Source of the DNA: Salinimicrobium marinum
GTDB lineage: Bacteria > Bacteroidota > Bacteroidia > Flavobacteriales > Flavobacteriaceae
Direction of reading: 5' to 3'
Assembly: GCF_014651535.1 (NCBI RefSeq)
Contig: NZ_BMXB01000002.1
Coordinates: 1 to 64,000, forward strand
Length of the DNA: 64,000 nucleotides
The notes under the pieces are model-generated. The model was not told where the DNA came from. It ran no database searches and was given only the letters and a program-made list of their open reading frames with translations. The position numbers and the translations under genes are program-made. This document shows, piece after piece, positions 53,597 through 61,677 of the stretch. The number at the start of each line of letters is the position of its first letter. Position 1 is the first letter of the stretch.

Positions 53597-55186
53597 TTAG
53601 TATCCTGGATTTTGTTCTAAGTTCGTGTTCACACCTATATCAGAAGATGGAATAGGGAAGAGGTCTCTGTAAGCTCCTGTGGTAGTTCCCTGAGGTACTC
53701 CGCCTTTCCAGGCCCAGATTCCCCTGTCAGAAAATTGTCCGAACCTTATAAGGTCTGTTCTTCTGTGGGCTTCCCAAAATAATTCACGTGCTCTTTCACT
53801 CAGAATAAAATCTGGTGTAAGATCACTTGCAGAAATATTGTTCCCGGAACCTCCATAAGCTCTTTCTCTTAATTCATTTACGTAAGAAACTGCCTGGCTC
53901 ATATCCCCACCACCGCCACGTACAACAGCTTCAGCGTACATCAGGTAAACATCTCCCAGTCTGAACATAGGGAAATCAGTATCTACCATTTCTCCGGTAG
54001 CATCAGATCCCTGGTTACCGTCGACATCTACGTTCTTGTATTTGGTGACAGCATATCCATTTGAAAAAGAGGAAATATTGTTGATCTCAAGACTTTGTCC
54101 TTCGGTATGAAACATAGCGCGTTCATCTTCAGATTCTGCACCGTTTGGAAACTGGTTCACAAACTGCGGAGTGGTTCTTAAGCCTCCCCATCCAGAGTTT
54201 ACACCAAATTCCGCCGGATTCATATCTCCTCCAACGGCAGCATGAATCACATAGGTCAAGCCTCCATAAGTGGCAGTGTTAATTCCGTGATATCTAATAG
54301 GGAAGATGATCTCATTCTGCGCTCCGTTCTCATCGTTATCAGCAAGGAAAAGATATTCATAGTCATCTACCAAAGAATAGTTGGCGTTGATGATATTGTT
54401 TGTATAAGTGACTACATCAGAATATCTTTCTGTTCCTGTATACACTTCAGCATTCAGGTAAAGCTTGGCAAGCAACATCCATACAGCTCCTCTGTCGGCA
54501 CGGCCATATTCATTTCCTCTGGCAGGCACCATTTCATTTTCAATTGCAAGTAATTCACTTTCGATCCAGTTAAAAAGTTCCTGTCTCTGGATTTGCTCCG
54601 GAAGAAATGCTCCAACAATATCTTCTTCAGATACGAATGGCGGATTTCCATACATATCAAGAGCGTGATAGTAACTCAAAGCTCTCAGGAATCTAGCCTC
54701 GGCCCGGAATTCCCTGATTGTTGCTTGTTCAGCTTCTGAAAAACCGCTGATACTCTCCTCGCCCGACTGACGTAGGAATTCATTGGTCAAAGCTACCTGG
54801 TACATGATCCTGGAGTACATGGTCCTAATAAAAGGGTTTCCGGAGGTCCAGTTTTGGGCATGCAGGTTTGGCAAACCTTCATCGTTCCATCCAATGACCG
54901 CTTCTTCTGTTGGTAATTCCTGAAGCATCCAGTATAGGCGCAGGTATTGTGAGAAACCTTCATCAAGACCTATAAGGTCTGGATCTCCCGCAGGACCTTC
55001 CTGTCCACTTACGGCCAGGCCTGCGTATAATTTGGAAAGAAACTCTTTATAAGCATCGGGATCCTGAAAGATATCTTCGGGAGTTTCCCTGTAGTCTTCA
55101 GGTGTAAGGTCCAGATCATCTGAGCATGACCAGAACAGTGGCATGCTAAGGAAAATGATAAGGAATGGTTTTATTCTATTGTACAT
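53597..55186 (-). CDS. susD: SusD/RagB-family starch-binding lipoprotein
   Basis: A 529-residue lipoprotein: lipobox FWSC (Cys21) followed by SDDLDLTPEDY. The SusD fold of tetratricopeptide-like helices is seen in NEFLRQ, EFRAEARFLRALSYYHALDMYGNPPF (in parts), WMLLAKLYLNAEVY and the C-terminal FILSERARELFWEAHRRTDLIRFGQF pattern. SusD closes like a lid over its TonB-dependent partner SusC and binds the glycan. It lies 27 bp after susC. Starch or maltodextrin as ligand is inferred from the amylase and maltose genes around it. Confidence 0.93.
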   Translation of the reverse strand: MYNRIKPFLIIFLSMPLFWSCSDDLDLTPEDYRETPEDIFQDPDAYKEFLSKLYAGLAVSGQEGPAGDPDLIGLDEGFSQYLRLYWMLQELPTEEAVIGWNDEGLPNLHAQNWTSGNPFIRTMYSRIMYQVALTNEFLRQSGEESISGFSEAEQATIREFRAEARFLRALSYYHALDMYGNPPFVSEEDIVGAFLPEQIQRQELFNWIESELLAIENEMVPARGNEYGRADRGAVWMLLAKLYLNAEVYTGTERYSDVVTYTNNIINANYSLVDDYEYLFLADNDENGAQNEIIFPIRYHGINTATYGGLTYVIHAAVGGDMNPAEFGVNSGWGGLRTTPQFVNQFPNGAESEDERAMFHTEGQSLEINNISSFSNGYAVTKYKNVDVDGNQGSDATGEMVDTDFPMFRLGDVYLMYAEAVVRGGGGDMSQAVSYVNELRERAYGGSGNNISASDLTPDFILSERARELFWEAHRRTDLIRFGQFSDRGIWAWKGGVPQGTTTGAYRDLFPIPSSDIGVNTNLEQNPGY

Positions 55187-55213
55187 TTCTCTTTTATTTA
55201 GTTGTTGATCTTA

Positions 55214-58141
55214 TTAAAATATGATATTTAACCCAAGGACAAAAGTTCTTGGCCGTGGATAGAAATTATTATCTATACCACCTGAAATTTCCGGATCAAG
55301 GCCTTCATAATCTGTTATTGTAAACAGGTTTTGAGCAGTAAGAGAGGTCCTGAAATCAACCTTTTCTCCCGGGAACAGGTATCCAATATTAACATTATCC
55401 AGTCTTACGAAATCTGCACTTTGTACATAGTAGTCTGAAAAGAACTGGTTGTTCTGGAAATCTGTCTCCAGCACATTGCTGCTAAAGTTAGAGTAGTAAG
55501 GTTGTGGAGTTACAGTTCCGGCAGACCTGAATCCCGTACTTGATTGCGTATTGTTGTACATGTAGCCACCAAAACTTCCTCTAAAAGTAAAACTAAGGTC
55601 CAGGTTTTTATAATTCAGGGTATTGGTAAAGCCCATAAAGAAATCTGGAGAGGCCTTTTTATACGGTACCCTGTCTTCTTCTGTGATCGTATTGTCACCA
55701 TTAACATCAACATAAGCTCCTTCTATAGGCTCATTGTTGCTGTCATACACCTGGCGGAAAACAAAGAATGTAGTAGGATCAAGTCCTTTTCTCCATAACT
55801 GGATAGTGTTTCCAACTCCACCGCTTATTCCTCCCTGTGGAATAAAGAAGTTTGGATTTTCACCTAGAGAAAGGTTGGTGATCTCCAGCTCCTGAAATGA
55901 AATGTTGTAATTCATATTCCAGCTGAAGTTCTCTCTGTTAAAGATATTTCCATTAAGCGATACCTCAAGTCCTCTACTCATTGTTTCCCCTACATTGGTC
56001 AACAACTGGTCAGAAAGGTTAGCCCCTGCAGGAACGGGAACAGTAGCCAGTAATCCGTCGGTTGTACGGTAATAAGCATCTACAGTACCAGATACAAGGT
56101 TGTTGAATAATCCAAAATCAAGTCCGGCGTTGTATGATTCCAGTTCTTCCCAGCGAAGGTTTCGGTCATATTCTTCAGGCCTTAGAGTTCTGTAAAAATT
56201 ATTTCCTATCTGATATCTTGCACCCTGGATACTTGGGGAGTAAAGACCAATATAGCCATAATTACTTCCAATTTCCTGGTTACCGGTCACACCATATCCT
56301 GCACGTAGTTTTAATTCTGAAATTACTTCTGAATCACGTAAAAAGTTCTCATTGTTTAATTTCCAACCTACAGCAACAGCGGGAAAGATACTCCAGCGGT
56401 TGTCTTCACTAAATCTTGAAGATCCGTCTCTCCTGATGCTTCCTGATAAAAGGAACCTGTCATCAATGTCGAAGCTTGCACGGGCAAAATAAGATTCCAG
56501 TGCGTTTCTGTCAATGTTCCTGTTGTTCAGGATCCAGAATCCTTCCACATTCTGATCCGTAAATTCCTGCTGATCTGTAGTGTAGAATTCCTGATAGGAA
56601 TGTCCAACAGTCAAATCAACTGCGGTGCTTAAAGATTCTATGTAAGGCTTGTAATTAAAGAAGAAATCCAGCAGGGTATTTCTGTTGTATCCCCAGTAAT
56701 TTTCTTCGGCAGGTATGCTCTGTAACACAGTAGCAGAAGAAATAGGACTAAAATTTCTACCTTCATTATCTGCATAATCAATACCTGCATTCATATTGAA
56801 CCTAAGTCCCTCAATTAAAGGAATCCTGTAGTCAACATTAAAATTAGAAATGATACGCTGCGTTCTTCCACCGTTGTCCCTTTGCATTAAAAGAGCCACC
56901 GGGTTTCTGGTGGCCTGTTGTAAGGCTACTCCATTTGCATCACTCCACTCATAAAAGCCATCATACCTGCTATTTTCATCATAAACAGGTTGTGTAGGAT
57001 CAAAATTCACCGCTGCTCCAATAGCATCCTGGTTTGCGAATTTATTCCTGTCAATACTACCTTTTGCCGTAAGGCTAAGTTTTAGATCTCCATCAAAAAG
57101 GTCCTGATTTAAAGCAAGGTTTAAAGCATTTCTCTCATACGTATCTGTTCTCAATACCCCTGTTTGTGAAGTATTGTTGTAATTCACACGGTATGTAAAG
57201 TTTTCAAAACCCTGGGAAACGGTAAGGTTGTGAATAGCACCTACCGAAGTTTGATAGATTTCATCCTGCCAGTCTGTGCTAGCATCTCCCAATAGTGCCG
57301 GGTCTGTGCCAGGTTCAGATTCTATAAGGTCTCGGAATTGTTCTGCATTTAGTACATCTACACGATCTGTCACCTGGCTAATAGAAGCCTGTAGATCATA
57401 TTCAAAACTAAGCGGGGTACTTTTAGTTCCGGTTTTTGTAGTGATCAAAATAACTCCGTTAGAAGCTCTTGATCCATAGATTGCCGTAGCCGATGCATCT
57501 TTCAACACCACGAAATCCTTAATTTCATTCGGGTTTATCGCGTTCAACTGGTTTCTAACACCCTGTACACCTCCCTGGTCGAGAGGGATTCCATCTACCA
57601 CAATAAGAGGAGAGTTGTTGGCAGATAAGGACGAGCCGCCCCGTATCCTGATTTCTCCACCACCTCCTGGCTCACCGCTGCTCGGGGTGATTCGTACACC
57701 TGCAGATTTACCTGCGATAAGCTGTTCGGGGGAAACGATGGCGCCCCGGTTGAATTGTTCCGAAGAAATCTGTTCTACCGCTCCCGTAGCGTCCTGCCTT
57801 CTTTGGGAACCGTAACCAATTAATACTACTTCCTCCAGCTGTGCAGTATCGGGCGAAAGTGAAATATCCAGTGTTTGCTGCCCGGTATAAGTAACTTGTT
57901 GTGGAGCAAAACCCAGGTAAGAAAAAACGATTTCGTTACCCTCCTCCAGATCTGATAGGGTGAAATTTCCATCAAAATCTGTTGTTGTTCCTCTGCTGGT
58001 ACCATCGATAAGTACATTCACACCCGGAATGGGCATTCCTGTCTCTTCCTCAATTACGGTTCCAGTGAGTGTGGACTGTGCAAAAAAGCTCATTGGCAGC
58101 ATAAACAGCAGCAACAATGTGCTTTTAAATAATGTTCTCAT
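55214..58141 (-). CDS. susC: SusC-family TonB-dependent outer membrane transporter
   Basis: A 975-residue porin-like transporter. Signal peptide to about 21 (MRTLFKSTLLLLFMLPMSFFAQ in part), a carboxypeptidase-like domain at about 23-105 (LTGTVIEEETGMPIPGVNV), the TonB-interacting region, the plug (about 115-230; AGKSAGVRITPSSGEPGGGG and SNGVILITTK) and a 22-strand barrel ending in an aromatic residue (LGLNIIF). It imports oligosaccharides with SusD using TonB energy. It is first in the susC-susD-susE-amylase operon and divergent from lacI. A TACTTTTA box (58203-58196 on the minus strand) may be the promoter; an exact 18-bp repeat lies just downstream of it. Confidence 0.94.
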   Translation of the reverse strand: MRTLFKSTLLLLFMLPMSFFAQSTLTGTVIEEETGMPIPGVNVLIDGTSRGTTTDFDGNFTLSDLEEGNEIVFSYLGFAPQQVTYTGQQTLDISLSPDTAQLEEVVLIGYGSQRRQDATGAVEQISSEQFNRGAIVSPEQLIAGKSAGVRITPSSGEPGGGGEIRIRGGSSLSANNSPLIVVDGIPLDQGGVQGVRNQLNAINPNEIKDFVVLKDASATAIYGSRASNGVILITTKTGTKSTPLSFEYDLQASISQVTDRVDVLNAEQFRDLIESEPGTDPALLGDASTDWQDEIYQTSVGAIHNLTVSQGFENFTYRVNYNNTSQTGVLRTDTYERNALNLALNQDLFDGDLKLSLTAKGSIDRNKFANQDAIGAAVNFDPTQPVYDENSRYDGFYEWSDANGVALQQATRNPVALLMQRDNGGRTQRIISNFNVDYRIPLIEGLRFNMNAGIDYADNEGRNFSPISSATVLQSIPAEENYWGYNRNTLLDFFFNYKPYIESLSTAVDLTVGHSYQEFYTTDQQEFTDQNVEGFWILNNRNIDRNALESYFARASFDIDDRFLLSGSIRRDGSSRFSEDNRWSIFPAVAVGWKLNNENFLRDSEVISELKLRAGYGVTGNQEIGSNYGYIGLYSPSIQGARYQIGNNFYRTLRPEEYDRNLRWEELESYNAGLDFGLFNNLVSGTVDAYYRTTDGLLATVPVPAGANLSDQLLTNVGETMSRGLEVSLNGNIFNRENFSWNMNYNISFQELEITNLSLGENPNFFIPQGGISGGVGNTIQLWRKGLDPTTFFVFRQVYDSNNEPIEGAYVDVNGDNTITEEDRVPYKKASPDFFMGFTNTLNYKNLDLSFTFRGSFGGYMYNNTQSSTGFRSAGTVTPQPYYSNFSSNVLETDFQNNQFFSDYYVQSADFVRLDNVNIGYLFPGEKVDFRTSLTAQNLFTITDYEGLDPEISGGIDNNFYPRPRTFVLGLNIIF

Positions 58142-58172
58142 AAATTATTTTTATTAGGTTTAATTGTTAGAC

Positions 58173-58190
58173 TATATTTTCACTACCAGA
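58173..58190. repeat. 18-bp repeat, copy upstream of susC
   Basis: TATATTTTCACTACCAGA, 32-49 bases upstream of the susC start codon. An exact copy lies at 59432-59449 upstream of the MFS gene. Relative to the genes the two copies point opposite ways, which suits a protein-binding site better than an RNA element. Confidence 0.6.
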
Positions 58191-58247
58191 GGCTAAAAGT
58201 ATAATAAAATCAAGGAATGAGAGATGATGAAAGTCATGTGCGCGAGC

Positions 58248-58261
58248 CGAAATCGATTTCG
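58248..58261. promoter_or_regulatory. LacI-type operator in the susC/lacI divergent region
   Basis: CGAAATCGATTTCG is a perfect 14-bp palindrome with a central CG, the form of LacI-family operators. It lies 45 bases upstream of the lacI -7 box and about 107 bases upstream of susC. Binding by the adjacent LacI-family protein is inferred. Confidence 0.6.
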
Positions 58262-58305
58262 TGTTGAAAACTTTCTGCGGTAATCACATTATCATTTTTT
58301 AATCC

Positions 58306-58313
58306 TAATTTTG
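58306..58313 (+). promoter_or_regulatory. -7 promoter box of the starch-locus lacI gene
   Basis: TAATTTTG matches TAnnTTTG and lies 38 bases before the ATG at 58352. Confidence 0.5.
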
Positions 58314-58351
58314 CGGGATCAGTTTTATTTACCCCCTAGAATTAAAAAGTC

Positions 58352-59392
58352 ATGAAACCAAAGTTAACTTTAAAACAAATCGCCCGGGAATTAGATGTTG
58401 CAGTCTCTACTGTGTCAAAAGCTTTGCGTGACAGTGATGAAATTAGTGTAGATACACGTCAAAAGATCAAGGCATTTGCCAAACTTTATAATTACAAGCC
58501 CAACAATATCGCTTTAAGTCTTAAGAACAGAAAAACAATGACTATTGGAGTGATCATTCCCGAGATCATTCACCATTTCTTTACTACCGTAATTAGTGGA
58601 ATAGAGCAGGTAGCAAATAAACGTGGATATAATGTAATTATTTGCCTCTCCAATAATTCTTTTGATAAGGAGGTGATCAATATGGAGATGTTGGCCAATG
58701 GAAGTACAGACGGTTTTATCCTTTCTGTAGCCAAGGAAACCCAGCAAAAAGGGGATTATCAACATTTAACCGAAGTGATCAACCAGGGAATGCCTATTGT
58801 GTTATTCGACCGGGTGGTGGATGAGATTGAATGTGATAAGGTAATTATCAATGATAGGGAAGGTGCGAGAAAAGCAGTGCAGCACCTGGTAGATATAGGA
58901 TGTAAAAAAATTGCTATTATTACCACTGTAGATTATGTGAGCGTTGGGAAACTCCGCACTGTAGGATACAGACAGGCGCTGGAAAAAAATAGTATTCCCA
59001 TAGATGAAAATCTTATTCTGAAGATAGAGGATGTGGAAAACAGTGATGAGGAGATCAACAGGTTTTTATTCCGGAATGATGTAGACGGAATTTTTGCTGT
59101 AAATGAACAATTCTCTGTGAGTGCCATAAGAGGTTTAAATAACCGCGGATTAAAAGTACCGGAAGATGTATCGGTGGTAGGGTTCACCAATGGAGAGCTT
59201 TCGAAAAGATTTATTCCCAGTTTAACCACTGTAAGTCAGCACGGGGCACAAATGGGTGCAAAAGCAGCTAATTTACTAATTGATAAACTGGAAAACGCAG
59301 TGGCCGGTGAAGAAAAATATACCACCGAAATTATTGAGACCAGTTTAATAGAAAGAGAATCTACACTACTTAATTTACCTTTGAAGATCTAA
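58352..59392 (+). CDS. LacI-family regulator of the starch/maltose locus
   Basis: A 346-residue regulator: helix-turn-helix TLKQIARELDVAVSTVSKAL, hinge helix NNIALSLKN, then a sugar-binding domain (IGVIIPEIIHHFF, LFDRVVDEI, GFTNGELSKRFIPSLTTVSQ). It is divergent from susC and upstream of the MFS, pgmB and GH65 genes, the usual place of the maltose regulator in flavobacterial starch loci. A perfect LacI-type palindrome lies 91 bases upstream of its start. It is paralogous to the LacI protein at 39415-40440, with closely similar recognition helices. The inducer is probably maltose or a maltodextrin. Confidence 0.92.
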   Translation: MKPKLTLKQIARELDVAVSTVSKALRDSDEISVDTRQKIKAFAKLYNYKPNNIALSLKNRKTMTIGVIIPEIIHHFFTTVISGIEQVANKRGYNVIICLSNNSFDKEVINMEMLANGSTDGFILSVAKETQQKGDYQHLTEVINQGMPIVLFDRVVDEIECDKVIINDREGARKAVQHLVDIGCKKIAIITTVDYVSVGKLRTVGYRQALEKNSIPIDENLILKIEDVENSDEEINRFLFRNDVDGIFAVNEQFSVSAIRGLNNRGLKVPEDVSVVGFTNGELSKRFIPSLTTVSQHGAQMGAKAANLLIDKLENAVAGEEKYTTEIIETSLIERESTLLNLPLKI

Positions 59393-59409
59393 AAATTTAG
59401 CTATCTTTG
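59380..59409 (+). promoter_or_regulatory. Promoter of the MFS-pgmB-GH65 operon
   Basis: TTTG at 59380-59383 and TATCTTTG at 59402-59409 are separated by 18 bases, a good Bacteroidota -33/-7 pair. The -33 box lies within the end of the lacI gene. It predicts a leader of about 80 bases that contains the 18-bp repeat. Confidence 0.65.
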
Positions 59410-59431
59410 AAATCAGAAATTTATCAGGACT

Positions 59432-59449
59432 TATATTTTCACTACCAGA
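59432..59449. repeat. 18-bp repeat, copy upstream of the MFS gene
   Basis: TATATTTTCACTACCAGA, identical to 58173-58190, 50-67 bases before the MFS start codon and downstream of the promoter at 59380-59409. As an operator it would block elongation or initiation. Confidence 0.6.
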
Positions 59450-59498
59450 ATTAAGTTTTGATAAGTCTTAGTGCTTATCGTAATCTAATATATACGAT

Positions 59499-61022
59499 AT
59501 GCAAAAACGCACCTTGAGTTTTTGGGAAATATGGAACATGAGTTTCGGTTTCCTCGGTATACAATTTGGCTTTGCACTGCAAAACGCCAACACTTCCAGA
59601 ATTTTTGAAACATTAGGAGCAGAGGTGGAGAATATTCCTATTCTCTGGATTGCTGCACCGGTAACAGGATTAGTCGTTCAGCCTATTGTGGGTTATTTTA
59701 GTGACAGGACCTGGACCCGTCTAGGCAGGCGCCGGCCGTATTTCTTAATTGGTGCCATCCTTTCCTCTATAGCGCTTTTTATAATGCCAAATTCCCCAGC
59801 TTTGTGGGTGGCAGCCGGTACGTTGTGGATCATGGATGCATCTATAAATATCTCGATGGAGCCCTTCAGGGCTTTTGTAGGAGATAATTTACCAACCCGA
59901 CAGCGCACCCTTGGTTTTGCCATGCAAAGTTTCTTTATCGGAACCGGAGCTGTAATAGGTTCTTTACTTCCCTATATGTTTTCCAACTGGTTTGGGGTGA
60001 GCAATACTGCACCAGCCGGTGAAATACCCGATTCTGTAAAATGGTCTTTCTATGTGGGCGGTGTGGCATTTTTATCGGCTGTTTTATGGACCGTCTTCAA
60101 GACGAAAGAATATTCTCCCGAAGAACTTGCTGCTTTTGAAAAAACTGAAAAAGAAACCAGACCCGAAAGGATCGAGATTCAGGATACAGAAAAAAACATT
60201 AAAAAGCAGTTTAATACGGGGCTGGGAATGTTTTTAAGTGGAGCCATTGTCTCCTTCTTAATCTATAATTACGATCTTACTAAAGAACTATACATTCTTT
60301 TTATAGGATTATTACTTGTTGGGATACTTTTTATCGTAGCCTCACAACTCCGCAAGAAAAAAGTACAGAACGGCTTTACCGTCATTCTTACCGACATGAT
60401 CAACATGCCGGAAACAATGAAACAGCTGGCCTGGGTCCAATTCTTTTCATGGTTTGCACTTTTTTCCCTGTGGATCTATACCACTCCTGCCGTTACAGGT
60501 CATGTTTTCGGAGCACTCGATACCACTTCAGAATTATACAATGATTCGGCCGACTGGGTGACGGTAATGTTTACCGTTTACAACGGGATTGCCGCTGCAG
60601 TAGCTTTTCTGCTGCCTGTACTGGCAGGAAAAACAAGCAATAAGTTCACGCATATGATTGCCCTGGTTCTTGGAGGACTAAGTTTGATCTCCATCTATTT
60701 CCTTTCAAGTAAAACAGGATTACTGGTTTTAATGATAGGAGTAGGAGTTGCATGGGCCAGTATACTTTCCATTCCTTATGCCATGCTTTCAGGTTCTCTC
60801 CCTTCAGCAAAAATGGGATATTATATGGGGGTTTTCAACTTCTTTGTGGTCATCCCACAAATAGTTGCGGCAACAGTACTCGGTTTTCTGGTAAAAGAAC
60901 TTTTCAATAATGAGCCAATTTATGCCCTGATAGTAGGTGGATTTGCCATGATCATATCAGGATTACTAACATTAAGAGTAAAAACGAACAAAAGATTAAA
61001 TATAGATGAATCAGCAGAGTAA
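59499..61022 (+). CDS. MFS transporter, SLC45/GPH-like, probable maltose importer
   Basis: A 507-residue inner membrane protein with about twelve helices. The start (LSFWEIWNMSFGFLGIQFGFALQNANTSRIFETLGA, in parts) and GYFSDRTWTRLGRRRPYFLIG are the signatures of the bacterial branch of SLC45-like sugar transporters, usually found with maltose phosphorylase and amylase genes in Bacteroidota. The central loop (about 205-235) is charged and cytoplasmic. It would move maltose or short maltodextrins from the periplasm into the cytoplasm. It overlaps pgmB by 17 bp, so translation of the two is coupled. Confidence 0.9.
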   Translation: MQKRTLSFWEIWNMSFGFLGIQFGFALQNANTSRIFETLGAEVENIPILWIAAPVTGLVVQPIVGYFSDRTWTRLGRRRPYFLIGAILSSIALFIMPNSPALWVAAGTLWIMDASINISMEPFRAFVGDNLPTRQRTLGFAMQSFFIGTGAVIGSLLPYMFSNWFGVSNTAPAGEIPDSVKWSFYVGGVAFLSAVLWTVFKTKEYSPEELAAFEKTEKETRPERIEIQDTEKNIKKQFNTGLGMFLSGAIVSFLIYNYDLTKELYILFIGLLLVGILFIVASQLRKKKVQNGFTVILTDMINMPETMKQLAWVQFFSWFALFSLWIYTTPAVTGHVFGALDTTSELYNDSADWVTVMFTVYNGIAAAVAFLLPVLAGKTSNKFTHMIALVLGGLSLISIYFLSSKTGLLVLMIGVGVAWASILSIPYAMLSGSLPSAKMGYYMGVFNFFVVIPQIVAATVLGFLVKELFNNEPIYALIVGGFAMIISGLLTLRVKTNKRLNIDESAE

Positions 61023-61668
61023 AGGAATCATATTCGATTTAGATGGAGTCATAGTAGACACCGCTAAGTTTCACTTTCTCGCCTGGAGAAAAATGTCGAA
61101 TAACCTGGGATTTGACATTACGCAGGAGCAAAACGAAGATTTAAAAGGAGTAAGCCGCGTGCTTTCCCTGCAAAGGATCCTTAAATGGGGAAATAAGACA
61201 GTTTCTGAAGAAGATTTTCAGAGGTTAATGACCGAAAAGAATGAGGATTATCTTTCTCAGATCTCTTCTATGTCTGAAAATGATCTTTTACCCGGAATGG
61301 GAAAAATTCTTGATTACTTGACCCAAAACAATATTCCGTTTGCACTAGGTTCGGCAAGTAAAAATGCGAGGCCCATCCTGAAGAGCCTAAAAATATACGA
61401 CAGGTTTGCAGCCATTGTTGATGGTAACGATGTAACCAAAGCCAAACCCGATCCCGAAGTATTTCTTATCGCAGCAGAAAAATTGAACATGAAGCCTGAA
61501 GATTGTATCGTTTTTGAAGATGCACTGGCGGGAATAGAAGCTGCCAATACTGCCAGAATGATAAGCATAGGCATCGGCGATAAAAATGTACTGCAGGATG
61601 CAGATTACAATTTTGCTGATTCCACTGAAATAGAAATAGAATTTTTAGAAAAATTAGTTAGAAAATAA
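61006..61668 (+). CDS. pgmB: Beta-phosphoglucomutase
   Basis: A 220-residue HAD-superfamily enzyme. The nucleophile Asp11 and acid/base Asp13 lie in IIFDLDGVIVDT; LGSASKNARPIL carries the phosphate-binding Ser, and VFEDALAGIEAA the magnesium ligands. An alpha-helical cap occupies about 18-85. It converts beta-glucose 1-phosphate, made by the phosphorylase encoded next, into glucose 6-phosphate. It overlaps the MFS gene and is 9 bp before the GH65 gene, an arrangement that ties it to maltose phosphorolysis. Confidence 0.95.
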   Translation: MNQQSKGIIFDLDGVIVDTAKFHFLAWRKMSNNLGFDITQEQNEDLKGVSRVLSLQRILKWGNKTVSEEDFQRLMTEKNEDYLSQISSMSENDLLPGMGKILDYLTQNNIPFALGSASKNARPILKSLKIYDRFAAIVDGNDVTKAKPDPEVFLIAAEKLNMKPEDCIVFEDALAGIEAANTARMISIGIGDKNVLQDADYNFADSTEIEIEFLEKLVRK

Positions 61669-61677
61669 TCGAATACA

